Part shown: piece after piece, positions 25,301 to 36,919 of the stretch
How the letters are laid out: every line of letters starts with the position of its first letter
How positions within the stretch are numbered: the first letter of the stretch is position 1
From: Ustilaginoidea virens
Taxonomy: Eukaryota; Ascomycota; Sordariomycetes; Hypocreales; Clavicipitaceae
DNA: 64,000 bases
Direction: 5' to 3'
NCBI RefSeq assembly: GCF_000687475.1
Contig: NC_057316.1
Coordinates: 2,976,001 to 3,040,000, forward strand
Notes under the pieces: model-generated
Database searches by the model: none
What the model was told of the DNA's origin: nothing
What the model saw: only the letters and a program-made list of their open reading frames with translations
Program-made: the position numbers and the translations under genes

Positions 25301-26023
25301 CTGGCGGCGGCATCGCTCGACAAGCAGTTCCAGGACCGAAGGCGCATCGCCAAGGCGAGGAACCGGCCGAAGCACGCCTTGTACGGCGTCGCGGCAGGGG
25401 CCAACTCGCTGTTCACGAGCGTGGCATCTGGCGTGGGCGGCCTGGCTCGAAAGCCGCTCGAGGGAGCCGAGCAGGAAGGAGCGCTGGGCTTCTTCAAGGG
25501 GGTCGGCAAAGGGGTGCTCGGTCTCGCGACGAAGCCGGCTGTCGGCGTGTTGGACATGGCCAGCAACGTGAGCGAGGGAATCCGCAACACGACGACGGTT
25601 TTCGACGGCCAGGAGCTTGACCGCGCACGATTCCCGCGGTTCATCCCCAACGACGGCATCGTGCGTCCGTACAGCAGCCGGGAGGCGATGGGACAGTATT
25701 GGTTGAAGCAGGTGGACAATGGACGGTACTTTGACGAGCAGTACATTGGTCATCTGGAGCTGCCCAAGGAAGACATGGTGGTCATGGTCACGTACGCGCG
25801 GATACTGCTTATTAGGTCGAGGCGGCTGACGAGCGAGTGGGACGTGTCACTAAAGGATGTGCAGACAATTGCCAAGGAGCGGACGGGTGTCAGCCTTGTG
25901 CTGAGAGGAGGAGCGAATGGGCCGTTTATCCCGGTGGGAGGTGGCAGTGAGAGAGCCTTTTTGTACAAGATGATTGGGGTTGCGGTGGAGGAGTATAATC
26001 GGAGGTTCAGGGGAGGAGAGTGA
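16354..26023 (+). CDS. VPS13: Vacuolar protein sorting-associated protein 13 (VPS13), bridge-like lipid transfer protein
   Basis: Two exons, 16354-22805 and 22873-26023, 3200 residues, close to the family's usual length. VPS13 forms a hydrophobic groove that moves phospholipids between membranes at contact sites (ER, mitochondria, vacuole, prospore membrane). The chorein N-domain starts at residue 1 (MLEGLVAGLLNRFLGMYVKN). The repeating-beta-groove body follows. The adaptor-binding region shows six repeats, each with the hallmark Asn: RNYTG (about 1934), VENSTG (2050), LENLLP (2166), LNKTG (2276), VNKLG (2393) and RNESD (2497). The C-terminal part has the ATG2-like amphipathic region (FYEPYQGLILS, KKTVFGFSDSFSKFTGSL) and a PH-like end (VVMVTYARILLI). 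The 67-nt intron joins NPITK to IYPCMRIKLSAP. Nothing looks broken. Confidence 0.97.
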
Positions 26024-28658
26024 GTAGAGTAGAGCGAGAGCGGAAAAAGAATGAATGAATGAATGAATGAATGAATGTATCGAGGTAGTTGATTCAAAGA
26101 CGGCTCACGGGTGGCATTTTTTGCGGCTGAGCTGTTGAAAAAGAGACGAGACGAGTTGGGGACGCTGTCATGACCTCCTTTCTTTGTCCGGTTCTCCTCT
26201 CCTCTTGCCGGTAATCAGTCAAAGAGCCATGGTGTTGACGGTAGGACGGCGCACGGCGGAGTCTTGGGAGGCTCCATGTCCTGTGCGCTGCGAGCCACCT
26301 CCGGCAACCTCTGGGCGCAGAGCGAGGCGGGGCCGTTGGAACTTGCTTGCTTGTTTGCTTGCTTGCTTGGCTGGGGTCTGGGGAAGCGCGGAGGCTGGAG
26401 TGGTGGAGGCTGGAGCGATTGAAGCCTGCGTGCGACTCGCGAGGAGGTCTACGGAGTATTGTCTGAGTCAAGCTTGCTTGGCTGTCGAGGATGCATTGGG
26501 CCCGCCTTTCTGCGGGGGGAGAGCTGCTGCCCTGTTGCCCACGTGCAGCGAGGTAAGCGCATACCCACAGGTACCTAGGTACTCCGTACGGTGTACCGTG
26601 TGAACACGTAAGGTACGTATCGGGAACACTCACCGGAAATAACGTACCGGAAACATGTAGCCTGCACCGCTGCAAAAGGGCTTTCTTTCAACGTTTTGAT
26701 CTCCGGCGGGGGAGGGGGCCGAAGAAATTAAAGAACAAAAACAAAAACAAAAAAAAAAAAAAGAAAAGAAAAGAGAAAAGAGAGATGGCGGCGGCGGCGG
26801 CGGGTTGGGTTCCTTGCAGTTGGCAAGCCGCGGCCTCGTGGCGAAAAGTTGAAACCAGGCCAGAGGGAAGCGGCGTCGGCCCAGCCAGCTTAGCTTGTCA
26901 AAAGGTCACGAGGTCGCCCCGCTTGCTGTCACGGAACAACGGTTGCGGGGTGGTGGTGGGGGGGGGGGTGTTTTTTTAGGTGTTTTTTTAGGCGTTGTTT
27001 TAGGCGTTGTTTTTCTCCTTTCTCTTCTCTTTTGGCCTGGGCCTCGTTTTGGTCGCTGAACGCTTGGGTGGCTTGGTTTGGGGTTCGACGGGGCCGCCAA
27101 TCACAGCGTCTGCCGCGCCTCGTCGGGCTATGCGGACGGCGCACGGCGGGCGGCGGGCAGCGGACGACCGATCCGAAGCAGGAAGGAGCAGAGCAGCAAG
27201 TTGACAGGTTCTGGGGTCTTGGTGGCTGCGTGAACATGGTATGATGGTAGGTGCGGCCGCAGCGAATCGCAGCGGCCGGGCCCTGGAGGCTCTTTCCCCT
27301 CTTGAACCGGAATAATCGGACGCCGGCGCCACTAGGCTACATTTGATGTTGCTCTGGGTGGTGTGGGCGCTTGCCCTTTTCCTTTTTTTTTTTTTTTTCT
27401 TTTTTTCTTTTTTTTTTTCCCGCCCTGCCTGCCTGCTGCGGCGCATAGAGCTTTGCTGCTGGTCTGTCTGTGCTGGACAGATGCGACAGATGCGACAGAT
27501 GCGGCATAATCATATGGCGAGGTTGCCGCGACGCAGCCGGCTGCAAGCAGCCGCAGCATGAGAGGGCAAATTGCATCCATCACAATGGCACGGCACCCTG
27601 GTCCTCGATCGGGCCCCCGAGGCCAGCCGCCACAGGCCGCCACAGGCCGCCGCCGCCCCAACAGGCGCGGGCGATGCCTCCCACCCACCCAACTTTTGGC
27701 CCTTGGGGTTACACGGCGCGCGGTGTATTGCTGCTGCCCGCCCTGCCTGACGCTGCTCGCTGCATCGACGCTGCGCGCTTCATTGACGCTGCTGCCCACA
27801 TACATGCATGCACCCATTCGACCAGAAGGACCGCATTAGGGCCTCAGGGCTTCCTTCCTTCCTCGCCCGCGGCTTGAAGCAGGTCTGGGGCACCCACCCC
27901 ACCACCCCCCCCCCCCTTCGTTCCCCCCCGCCTTCCACCCGCCTTCCACCCCCCTTGCCAAACTCGTGAATCGCGACGTTTGCAGTGGGCACTTGCCATC
28001 CACACTTGCCATCCACACGCGTGCCGCTTTTTTTCCCCTCTCGTCGGCCTTTTTCTCCACACTGACAAACCTGTCAGCAAGTGGTCCTGGTTGGGGCTTG
28101 TCCCAGTAAGGCGGGCATGCCGAGCGGGTACGGAGTACAAAAAGTTGCTTGGCCTCTTCCCCCCCCCCCCCTTTCCCCCGCGGCCGCTCCTCCCGGCGTC
28201 TTGCGATGCGCGCCCGTCTGAATTCGCTCCTTTCCTTCTCCTCCATCTGCATTGTGTTTCTTTTTTTTTTTTTTTTTTTTCCCCTTTTCTCTTCCTTTTT
28301 TTTTTTTCCCTCCCTTCTTCTCGATTCTTGCTTCTTGGCTCTCTCGTCTTGACCGGTTGAGTCTGGTCGGAAGCCGCAGGAAGGGGGGCACGTTGCATTC
28401 GCCGTACCTGCCTGCTACCTGACTTTTGACGTGGCGCCAGCGAACAACAACCACCACCAACAGGCAGGAGGGAAAGAAGAAAGAAAGGAGGGGGAAAAGA
28501 GGCAAAGGTGAGGAGTGAGGCTTTAGAATTCAGAGGATGATTTCAATGGCTCCTGTTTGCTGACGATTTTTTTTTCCCCCGGCAGTTGGTCGCCTCTATG
28601 CTACACGAGCTCAACTTGATTCGACAGCAACACGACAGCTTACAGCGCTCCTCCAACC
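26024..28658. other. Long intergenic region between VPS13 and the nucleoside transporter
   Basis: About 2.6 kb without a recognisable gene. It holds a GAAT tetranucleotide tract (about 26049-26077), a 15-nt A run near 26750, G and C runs (about 26950-26970, 27905-27916, 28160-28171), T-rich tracts (about 27384-27420, 28259-28310), and TACGGAGTA/TACTCCGTA at 26450-26458, 26580-26588 and 28129-28137. Several open frames of 100-180 codons on both strands are Lys/Arg- or Pro-rich and look fortuitous. Confidence 0.6.
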
Positions 28659-30927
28659 ATGGCCATGGCTGACCCTGCCGCCACTGCACCAGCACCAGCA
28701 CCAGCACCAGCACCTGCCGCCGCTGCCGCTGCCACTGCCACTGCCACCGACACCGGCACCGAGCAGCCGCACCAGCCGCACCAGCCGCACCAGCCGCACC
28801 AGCCGCACCAGCCGCACCAGCTGCACCACCAGCATCACGCTCCCGTCGCCGGCTTCGACTACAACCCCGACCCTGCCCTGGATCCCGCAAACCAACACAC
28901 TCATGCCCACACCCATCACTCGCCCCGAGTCGACGCCGCCGGCCACGACGACGCCGTCTACACCGTAAACACCACCGCAGATCCTTCCCTGATTCCGCAC
29001 CAGGACCACGCGCACAGTCACAGTCACAGTCCCAGTCACTGCCCGGCCCGCCCCGGCCCCGGCCCCGGCCCCGGCCCCGGCCACGGCGTCGAGAAGCACC
29101 ATCCCCTGCACTCGCCCCCCGAGTACAGCGGTCACGAAAAGGTCGAGCACGGCCATGTCAGCGCTACGCGGGGCTCCAGCTCCACCGACGACGACAATGA
29201 CAACTCCTTTTGGAGCAGGATCAAGCGCCTCTACCGGCGCTATCGCCCCTTCTCCCACCTCGTCTACTTCCTCTTCTTCACGGGCTGGTGGATCGCCTCC
29301 CTCGTCCTCCACCGCAATGACATGAACTGGGTCGTGCCCTTTCTCGTGTGGCTCTGCGTCTCCCTGCGCCTCATGTTCTACTACGTCCCCGCGAGGCATC
29401 TGTCCTCCGCCATCCGCTGGCTCTGGGACCGTTCGGCCCTGTTCGTCTACCGCAAGATTCCCGGCGCCTGGCGCACCCCCCTGGGCGCCGCCGCCGCCCT
29501 GGCCGTCATCCTCGTGGGCACTTTTGCCTCGAGCGAGGCCGCCGACAACACGCGCGCCAACCGCGCCGTCAGCCTCTTTGGCATGCTCGTCATGATTTTC
29601 GCCTTCTGGGCCACCAGCGCCCATCGCAGCCGCGTCAACTGGCGCACCGTCATTGTCGGCATGCTGGCCCAGTACATCATCGGCCTCTTCGTGCTGCGCA
29701 CCGGGACCGGCTACGACATCTTCAGGTTCATCGCCGACCGAGCCGGCGACCTCTTGGGCTTTGCCGGCCAGGGCGTGGCCTTCCTGACCAGCGACGACAT
29801 CCCCGACAAGGTTCACTGGTTCCTCACCGGCGTCATCCCCGCCATCATCTTCTTCATCTCCCTGGTCCAGGTCCTCTACTACGTCGGCTTCCTCCAGTGG
29901 TTCATCAAGAAGTTTGCCACCTTTGTCTTCTGGGCCCTGGGCGTGTCGGGCGCAGAGGCCGTCGTGGCCGCCGCCACGCCCTTCATCGGCCAGGGCGAGT
30001 CGGCCATGCTGGTGCGTCCGTTTGTGCCGCACATGACCAAGGCCGAGATCCACCAGATCATGACGTGCGGCTTCGCCACCATATCCGGCTCCGTCCTCGT
30101 CGGCTACATCACGCTCGGCCTCAACGCCGAGGCTCTGGTGTCGTCGTGCATCATGTCCATCCCCGCCTCCCTGGCCATCTCCAAGCTGCGGTATCCCGAG
30201 ACGCAGGAGACGCTGACGGCCGGCCGCGTCGTCATCCCCGACGACGACGAGCACAAGGCCGAGAACGCCCTCCACGCCTTTGCCAACGGCGCTTGGCTCG
30301 GCATCAAGATTGGCGCCACCATCATTGCCTCGCTGCTCTGCATCATTGCCTTTGTGGGGCTGATCAATGCCTTGCTGACCTGGTGGGGCCACTATCTGAA
30401 CATCAACCAGCCTACCCTGACCCTGCAGACCATTCTCGGATACCTGCTTTTCCCCGTAGCGTGGCTCTTGGGAGTGTCCGAGGACAAGCATGAAATCCTC
30501 TTGGTTTCGAGACTGATTGCTCAAAAAGTCATCACGGTACGGTAGCGCGCTTTCTTTCTGTCTGACCTGGGTTTTGATATCAAGTGTGCTTGCCATCCAT
30601 CTTGCAGTTGCTGACAAAAGGGTGTCCGTGGCGTAGAACGAATACAAGGCCTTTGTGCAGCTTACCAAGGACAGCGACTACGCCAACCTGTCGCCTCGCG
30701 CCAGACTCATCGCCACCTACGCCCTCTGCGGCTTCGGCAACATTGGCTCGCTGGGTATCCAGATCGGTATCCTGGGGCAGCTCGCTCCGTCGCGCGGCGG
30801 CGACGTGTCCAGGTTGGCGCTTTCGGCCCTCGTGTCCGGGGTGACGGCCACGTTGACGTCGGCTGCTGTTGCCGGCCTGGTCGTCACGGACCAAATTGCC
30901 CTTTTTACGGCCAAGGCCAGCTCGTAG
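28659..30927 (+). CDS. Concentrative nucleoside transporter (CNT family) with His/Pro-rich N-terminus
   Basis: Two exons, 28659-30536 and 30637-30927, 722 residues. CNT proteins import nucleosides across the plasma membrane with H+ or Na+. The membrane core starts near 195 (FSHLVYFLFFTGWWIASLVL) and contains the family signatures VSGAEAVVAAATPFIGQGE, MTCGFATISGSVLVGYI, IPASLAISKLRYPE, LGYLLFPVAWLLG and, in exon 2, YALCGFGNIGSLGIQIGILG. The intron (100 nt, phase 0) joins AQKVIT to NEYKAFV as in homologues. Residues 1-190 are unusual: Ala/Pro repeats, a six-fold QPH repeat (36-53), HTHAHTHH, HAHSHSHS and a Pro-Gly run, followed by a Ser/Asp linker. GC-rich third positions create long false open frames in other frames. 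Function is confident; substrate range is not. Confidence 0.93.
28764..28826 (+). repeat. CAGCCGCAC nonamer repeat encoding Gln-Pro-His
   Basis: About six near-perfect copies of a 9-nt unit inside the nucleoside transporter's first exon encode QPH repeats. The unit is a multiple of three, so length changes would not break the frame. Confidence 0.9.
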
Positions 30928-32232
30928 GAAGGGGGGGAGTTGGAGTTGGATATGGGGGGGGGGGGGGGGGAAGGGAGGGGGAGAAGGAGGGTGATGCTGC
31001 TCGTCTGTCTTGGTCTTGTTCCTCTTTTCCTTTTCATGGATGCATGCATATTGGCTGGGGTGGGCTCTTTCCACGACACCTGGAGAAAATGGACACGGCA
31101 GAGAAATCAAGGGAGAAAAAACATTCCATCGGGCCCTGTACGATTCTAGTTTTCTAGTTTCCGAGCATGGCCATGCTGCTGTTGTTGTGCACACAGGTCC
31201 GGTATTTTTTTTTTTCTTTTCTTTTTTTTTTGGTGGCCCCCCCCCCCCTCCCCCCCCAAAATCATGAAGGAGAGATACATGTACCCTGCTGCTCTGTCTC
31301 TCCGGGTTGCTGGCATTCCGGCGCGACTCGCTCTTTCCCCGTCACGGCAGATGACAGCTGTTGCATGCAGTGCAGAGAGGGGACGATTGAAATGACGTCG
31401 ACGTCAGGTCAGCCGCCGCCGCTTCCCAGAGTTCCTTCCCTACCGCCGTCGTCCGACTCCAGCCAGTGCAAGTGCAAGTGCAAGTGCAAGTGCATGTGCA
31501 AGTAAGTGCAAGTGCAGCCTGGTACAGTAATACATCCCCGAGCAAAGTTTCAACGACTGGTTACACTTTAAACTTTACAAACCCTCAACGAGCCAAACGA
31601 GCCAAACGAGCCAAACGAGCTAAACGAGCCCAACGAGCCCGCCTGCTCTTCAGCAGACAAAGAGCAGGACCGCCATGCGCCTGTGCAATCGGCCGAATCT
31701 GCCTAGCCGGGTCCCCAAGGTTTGAGCCTCCGTCATGGCTGTCAGCGCCCCTTTTTTCAATTGTTAGCCTCTGCAGGAGGAGCTGGCTCAATCTTTGGCT
31801 GGCCGTCCCTCAACCCAACGCTGTTTTTTTTTTTTTTTTTTTTTTCCTTTTTGTTCCTAGCCAAGCCAGCCCAAGCCAGCCCAAGCCAGCCAACCACACG
31901 TCGCACAAATTGGACCAGCTCGACTCGCTCTCCCTTGGCGCCAGCTTCTCCGTCGCCCTTGGCCCGCCGTACCTCGCCGTACCTCGCCGCACTCGCTGCC
32001 GCCCCTCGCAGTACCCCCAAGGCCCAAGGTGGGCAGAGCTTCCCCCCCCCCAAACCAAACCAACCAAGGAACAAATGTATGTTCCTTTCTCTTATGCCCT
32101 TCCGTCTCGCATTCCGCAGACTTGCGTGCTTTTGTCCTGACGTTTCGAATCTCGAATCCCACGGGCCCAGCAATCCTCCTACAGTCCCAGCCCAGCTGAT
32201 GTGATTTCTTGCGCAGGCAGAGAGCAAAAATC
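30928..32232. other. Intergenic region between the transporter and the mannosidase
   Basis: No gene is recognised. It has a G run at about 30955-30970, a T/C homopolymer block at about 31205-31257, GCAAGT hexamers (about 31466-31516), AGCCAAACG nonamers (about 31588-31640), a poly-T run near 31825-31845 and CCAAGCCAGC decamers (about 31859-31893). The right end is the mannosidase promoter and leader. Confidence 0.6.
31588..31640. repeat. AGCCAAACG nonamer array
   Basis: Five to six tandem copies of a 9-nt unit, diverging at the 3' end. It lies in the upstream region of the GH47 gene. It produces an open frame of alternating Lys/Arg/Ala that is not a gene. Confidence 0.75.
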
Positions 32233-34020
32233 ATGTTCACCCTCGGCCGCCGGAGGATCCTCTCCACCTTTCTCGCCTTCTTCGCCGTGCTGACCGTCTG
32301 GCGGGCCTGGGACCTGGCCTCGACCAGCTCCGGCAAGGTGCCGACCAAGCCCATGACCGGTTACACAAAGTACGAGCCGGAAAAGGACTTTCTGTGGAGG
32401 ACCATCAGGCACAATTACCCCGTCACCTCGTTCCGCCCGCTGCCCACCGCGGCCGCCGACACCCTGCCCTCGGTGCAGGCCAAGTTCCCCGCCGAGAGCG
32501 CCGCCGACAAGAAGGTTCGGCTGTCGCGCCAGCAGGACGTCCGCGACACGTTCCTCAAGTCGTGGAAGGCCTACAAGGACTACGCCTGGCTGCATGACGA
32601 GGTGACGCCCGTCACGGGCAACGGCAAGGACCCCTTTGGCGGCTGGGGCGCCACCCTGGTCGACTCGCTCGACACCCTCTGGATCATGGGCCTCAAGGAC
32701 GAGTTCGACGAGGCCGTGTCGGCCGTGGCCGCCAACGCCGGCTTCGTCGACACGCGCGACGACGAGATCAACGTGTTTGAGACGACGATCCGCTTCCTCG
32801 GCGGCCTGCTCTCCGCCTACGACCTGAGCGGCGACAGGCGCCTGCTCGCCAAGGCGCACAACGTCGGCGACCTGCTCTACAAGGCCTTCGACACCCCCAA
32901 CCACCTGCCCGTCGCGCGCTGGAACCTGCACGACGCCGCCTTCGGCCGCAAGCAGACGGCCGGCAGCAACACGCTGCTGGCCGAGCTGGCCTCGCTGACC
33001 ATGGAGCTGACGCGCCTCAGCCTCGTCACCAAGGACCCCAAGTACTACGACGCCGTCCAGCACATCAGCGAGCTGCTGGCCGCCGCCCAGCCCAAGACCA
33101 AGCTGCCGGGCATGTGGCCCATCGTCGTCGACGCCGTCAACGAGCACTTTGACGCCGGCTCCACCTACACCCTCGGCGGCATGGCCGACAGCGCCTACGA
33201 GTACCTGCCCAAGATGATGGCGCTTCTCGGCCAGAAGCGCGGCCTCTACCACGACATGTACGTCGCCAGCATGCAGGCCGCCAGCGAGCACCTCCTGTTC
33301 CGGCCCATGACCCCCGACGGCCGCGACATCCTCTTCTCGGGCTTCGTCGACGTGCGCGACGACGGCCCCGCCCGCAAGACGGAGCTCAAGCCCGCCACGG
33401 GCCACCTGACGTGCTTCACCGGCGGCATGCTCGCCCTCGGCGGCCGGCTCGCCCGCCGCGACGACCACGTCTCGCTCGGCCGCAAGCTCACCGAAGGCTG
33501 CGTGTGGGCCTACCAGGCCTTCCGCACCGGCGTCATGCCCGAGTCCTTCTACATCACCGCCTGCCCCGGCAAGGACCCCTGCCCCTGGGACCCGGCCGCC
33601 TGGCACGCCGAGGTGCTGCAGGCCCACTCCGCCGTCGCCGGCGCCGAGTCCATCGTCGCCCAGGAGCGCCTGCCCGCCGCCTTCACCAAGGTCACCGACG
33701 GCCGCTACATCCTGCGGCCCGAGGCCATCGAGAGCGTCTTCATCATGTACCGCATCACCGGCGACAGGGCCTGGCAGGACAAGGCCTGGGACATGTGGCG
33801 CGCCATTGACAACCTGACCTCGACCAAGCTGGCCAACAGCGCCGTCCACAACATGAACCCCCCGCAGGGCGAGGACGTCGTCCTGGCCGACTCGATGGAG
33901 AGCTTCTGGCTGAGCGAGACGCTCAAGTACTTTTACCTGATCTTTGCCGAGCCCCACCTGATAAGCCTGGACGAATGGGTGTTTAACACTGAGGCTCATC
34001 CGTTCAAGAGGTTAAAGTAG
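32233..34020 (+). CDS. Class I alpha-1,2-mannosidase (GH47), type II membrane protein
   Basis: Single exon of 595 residues; the first ATG in frame, MFTLGRRRILSTFLAFF, begins a signal anchor at about 9-30. The enzyme trims alpha-1,2-linked mannose from N-glycans in the ER/Golgi using an inverting, Ca2+-dependent mechanism. The GH47 blocks are in order: FGGWGATLVDSLDTLWIMGL, INVFETTIRFLGGLLSAY, LAELASLTMELTRLS, GMADSAYEYLPK, HLTCFTGGMLALG, EGCVWAYQAF, LRPEAIESVFIMYRITGD, MESFWLSETLKYFYL and the terminal WVFNTEAHPFK with its Ca2+-binding Thr. The two conserved cysteines (HLTCF and EGCVW) can form the family disulphide. Extremely GC-rich third positions explain a 606-codon false frame on the opposite strand. 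Confidence 0.95.
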   Translation: MFTLGRRRILSTFLAFFAVLTVWRAWDLASTSSGKVPTKPMTGYTKYEPEKDFLWRTIRHNYPVTSFRPLPTAAADTLPSVQAKFPAESAADKKVRLSRQQDVRDTFLKSWKAYKDYAWLHDEVTPVTGNGKDPFGGWGATLVDSLDTLWIMGLKDEFDEAVSAVAANAGFVDTRDDEINVFETTIRFLGGLLSAYDLSGDRRLLAKAHNVGDLLYKAFDTPNHLPVARWNLHDAAFGRKQTAGSNTLLAELASLTMELTRLSLVTKDPKYYDAVQHISELLAAAQPKTKLPGMWPIVVDAVNEHFDAGSTYTLGGMADSAYEYLPKMMALLGQKRGLYHDMYVASMQAASEHLLFRPMTPDGRDILFSGFVDVRDDGPARKTELKPATGHLTCFTGGMLALGGRLARRDDHVSLGRKLTEGCVWAYQAFRTGVMPESFYITACPGKDPCPWDPAAWHAEVLQAHSAVAGAESIVAQERLPAAFTKVTDGRYILRPEAIESVFIMYRITGDRAWQDKAWDMWRAIDNLTSTKLANSAVHNMNPPQGEDVVLADSMESFWLSETLKYFYLIFAEPHLISLDEWVFNTEAHPFKRLK

Positions 34021-34493
34021 TGTTGCACGCCTGTTTCTTTTTTTTTTTTTTTTTCAACTTTTTATTTAATCCTTTTACTTTGTCTTATTTTATTTTATGT
34101 GGGGTTTTTTTTTTTTTTTTTCGTTTTTGCGCTGCCTTTGGCCTCTTGTAGAAGTAGGATGCAATGATACCAGGAAAAAGCGGGGAAAGCGGGGAAAACC
34201 GAATTACTTCTTTTTAAGCAAGCTAGAGGGAAGATATAGAGTCCTAATTCCTATATCGAGTGAGTACCAGGTAGGTAAGTACAAGCAAGCGCGTACCGTA
34301 CAGTACAGTGCAGTACAGCAAGACGTACACGATAACCAAGGTCATCATCCATGCATCTGCCTAGGAGGCAGCCAGCAACAAATTTAAATTAAAATCAGCC
34401 ATAATTGAAAAAGCCTTATTGCCCAAAGAAAGAAGAAAAAAGAAGATGGAAAAAAAAAAAGGGAAAAGAAAACGCCTGATGCCCCTTCATCAC

Positions 34494-34524
<31 letters not shown>

Positions 34525-34581
34525 GTCGTCGTCGTCGTCAAATCTCGTGTTCAATTATCGTTTTTTACCCCCATCATCCAT
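34021..34581. other. Convergent 3' region of GH47 and DUF2985 genes
   Basis: The two genes run tail to tail across this region. It contains T-rich runs (about 34037-34055, 34107-34122) and a CAT/CGT trinucleotide tract at about 34488-34538. No gene is seen. Confidence 0.6.
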
Positions 34582-36919
34582 CTAGTTGTTCGCACCATTC
34601 TGCCCCGTCAGAAACCTCTCGCTGTCATTGTCCGTCTCCTGTCCCTGCTTTCCCCTCTTCTTCTCCACCTTTTTGATGGCGTCGCCCGTCAAGGCCTGCC
34701 TGTTCAGCAACTCCACCACGTCCTTCTTGCGCGTCTTCCTGTCACCAAACATGATGACCAGGCCGGCCGTCAGATTGCACGTAATGCTGACACACAGTAT
34801 GACCGTGGTCAGGGCAAACGGGCGATGGTGATAGTCTATCCCCCATGTGCAGGCGCCCAGTGAAATCTGCAGACAGGAATGGCAGTCCAGCAAGATGATG
34901 ATGGCAACGAGGCGGCCCAGAGGGAAAGCGTGGTGAGTAAGGGTTTCGTGGGGTTTGTAAAACGAGTGGGACTTGGACAGCTTCTTCTGGTGGTGCTGCA
35001 GGGACCTGCGCTGTTTGGGTGTGAGGTAGTCCATTTCCGGGGAGTGTGAGCTCACCGTCGACTTTGCGTCTTCGAGGTCCGAGGCGATGGGGAGGCTGTC
35101 AGGTTTGTCCTCGTCCACGGCGACAGATGGTGCCACCTGGGTGTTGTTGCCCTGTCGCAAGCCAGGCCATTGACTAGTGTCTTCGCCTGGCTTGTCTGGC
35201 TCCCCTTGCGTTTGGCCTGCTGCTCCCGCCCCTGGCTCGGGCCGAGCCAAACCCTTGGCCGCCTTCTTCTTCGCCTTGGCAATGATGCGACAATACCGGA
35301 CAATGAAAATCATGTGGTAGGTGTCAATGGCCCTGAACGGCGCCAAGCCATCACCCATAATGGCAAAGAGGGCCACCAGAACGCTGTCGATGATGTGAAT
35401 GGCATACACTTGCTCTTCACCGACGTAGATCCATCCGATGAGGAACAATACCCAGGCGAGACCGAAGAGGGTAATCAACGTGGCGTAGAGGGTGACGAAG
35501 AAGCCGAGCGGTCGTCGTACGTATTGGCCGAAACCCTTCATCTGACGTTTGAACTTGGACCGTCGCGAGTGCATCATGTGGCGGACATGGTCATCGAGTT
35601 CCCATTTTTCTGCCGCCGTCCAGCCTTCCAAAGTCTCACCGTGGGGAAGGGCGGCATAGTGGGAATCGCTTAATCGGGAAGAAATGGTATCTGAACGTCC
35701 AACACGTGGTTTGGGAGCTCCCTCCACTTCCCGCGGCCTCGCTTCTTCTTCTTCTTCTTCTTCTTCCTCCCTGCCTCTTACGTCTCCTTCGGATTCCTGC
35801 TCTTCTCTGATGGAGGGCTCCTCTGGCGGTGGGACCACATCGCGCCTCGGCACAGGCTGGGACAAGACATAGGTAGGTCTTCGGTTGACCCAGCTTCCCA
35901 AATCCGGAACGAAGAGAGAATTTTGAACATTTGTCAGGGTGGACAGAGTCTGTACCTCGGGGTCTGTTTCCTTTGATCAGCAATGCAAGGCAGCAGACAT
36001 GGTAGACGGCACGGCGCGGCGCGGCGGGTCCACTGTTTGCCATACCAATGATATCCAGCCAATCCACCAACTGCTCATTATACTCATCAGGATGCCTAGG
36101 ATCAGCATAGACACGAGTCTCTGGTGGGGGATGAACAACCATTGACCGTCTCAGGTTGGGTCGGAAGATGCGGCCCACAAGACTCGATCGTTGCGGCTTG
36201 TGTTGGGCCTCGCCTATCCCAGCTTCCCCTGCACTACGCCTCCGGCCCAGAGGCGGTTCCAGAGGCATGGCGGCAGCCCTCGGCGAGAAAGGCAATGTGT
36301 CCGCAGGCCCTGCTCCCGCCAGTCCCAGCTCTGCCATGGTTGGCCGCGGTCCCTCTTCCGTCAATCGCGGAAGAGCCGTGTGCGGTTGAGCCCGCCATGA
36401 GTTTCTTGCTCCAAGAGAAACATCCCTCGGGACGGGCGGAGGTGCGGGTCCCGGCTGGGAGATGCTCCTCGGCCTATTCCCGCTCGACGGCTCATGCTTC
36501 GGACGTGGCTGTGCTTGGGGAGCGTCAACAGGTGCCGAATCGGGCGGCGGGTTTTGACCTGTCAAGCTGGCGGTGCTTGGTCGGATTCGAATACTTGGGC
36601 GGCGTGATCCTTCAGAGAGTCGACCTTGCTCGTGGTTGACGTTGGAGGCAGCGGCGCTGACTGGTCGGCTCAGGGAGGCGAGTGATGCTAGCGAACGTCG
36701 CGAAGGTGCAGTGTTCAGGGTTCGGAGACCATCATCTTGCGGACGATGCGGTTCCGCTGGCGTTGCTGGCGTCGCTGGTCTTGCCGCATCGTCGTATTGG
36801 CGACGTGGGTCGAGGGATGCTTGCTGGCTGCGGCCAGGAGCGGTGGCGGCCGTAGCGGAGTCGTGGAGCAGCTGCGGCTGACGAGAAGGCGACGACGAGG
36901 GCGGCGGATTCGGATCCAT
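34582..36919 (-). CDS. DUF2985-type integral membrane protein, function unknown
   Basis: Two exons, 36919-36046 and 35963-34582, 751 residues from MDPNPPPSSSPS. Residues 1 to about 240 are Pro/Ser/Arg-rich and probably disordered. A conserved block follows (TRVYADPRHPDEYNEQLVDWLDII). The 82-nt intron joins it to DPEVQTLSTLTNVQNSLFVPDLGSW, matching my recollection of this fungal family. Then come an acidic Glu run and four likely membrane segments: FFVTLYATLITLFGLAWVLF, IIDSVLVALFAIMGDGLAPF, LGRLVAIIILLDCHSCLQIS and FALTTVILCVSITCNLTAGL, with a charged cytosolic loop between segments two and three. The family is widespread in ascomycetes without a known function; I infer none. Its 3' end faces the mannosidase gene. 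Confidence 0.82.

Noticed and set aside
27000..28400. Several 120-185 codon Lys/Arg- or Pro-rich frames on both strands
   Set aside because: They run through homopolymer and low-complexity DNA, overlap each other in several frames, and resemble no protein family.
28611..30668. 685-codon minus-strand frame and a 381-codon alternative plus frame over the nucleoside transporter
   Set aside because: Both are shadows of GC-rich third codon positions; the CNT signatures lie in the annotated frame only.
32179..33999. 606-codon open frame on the minus strand opposite the GH47 mannosidase
   Set aside because: It is exactly antisense to a fully convincing mannosidase. Its Gly/Val/Asp/Ala/Gln-rich composition is what strong G/C third-position bias produces on the opposite strand, and no domain is recognisable.
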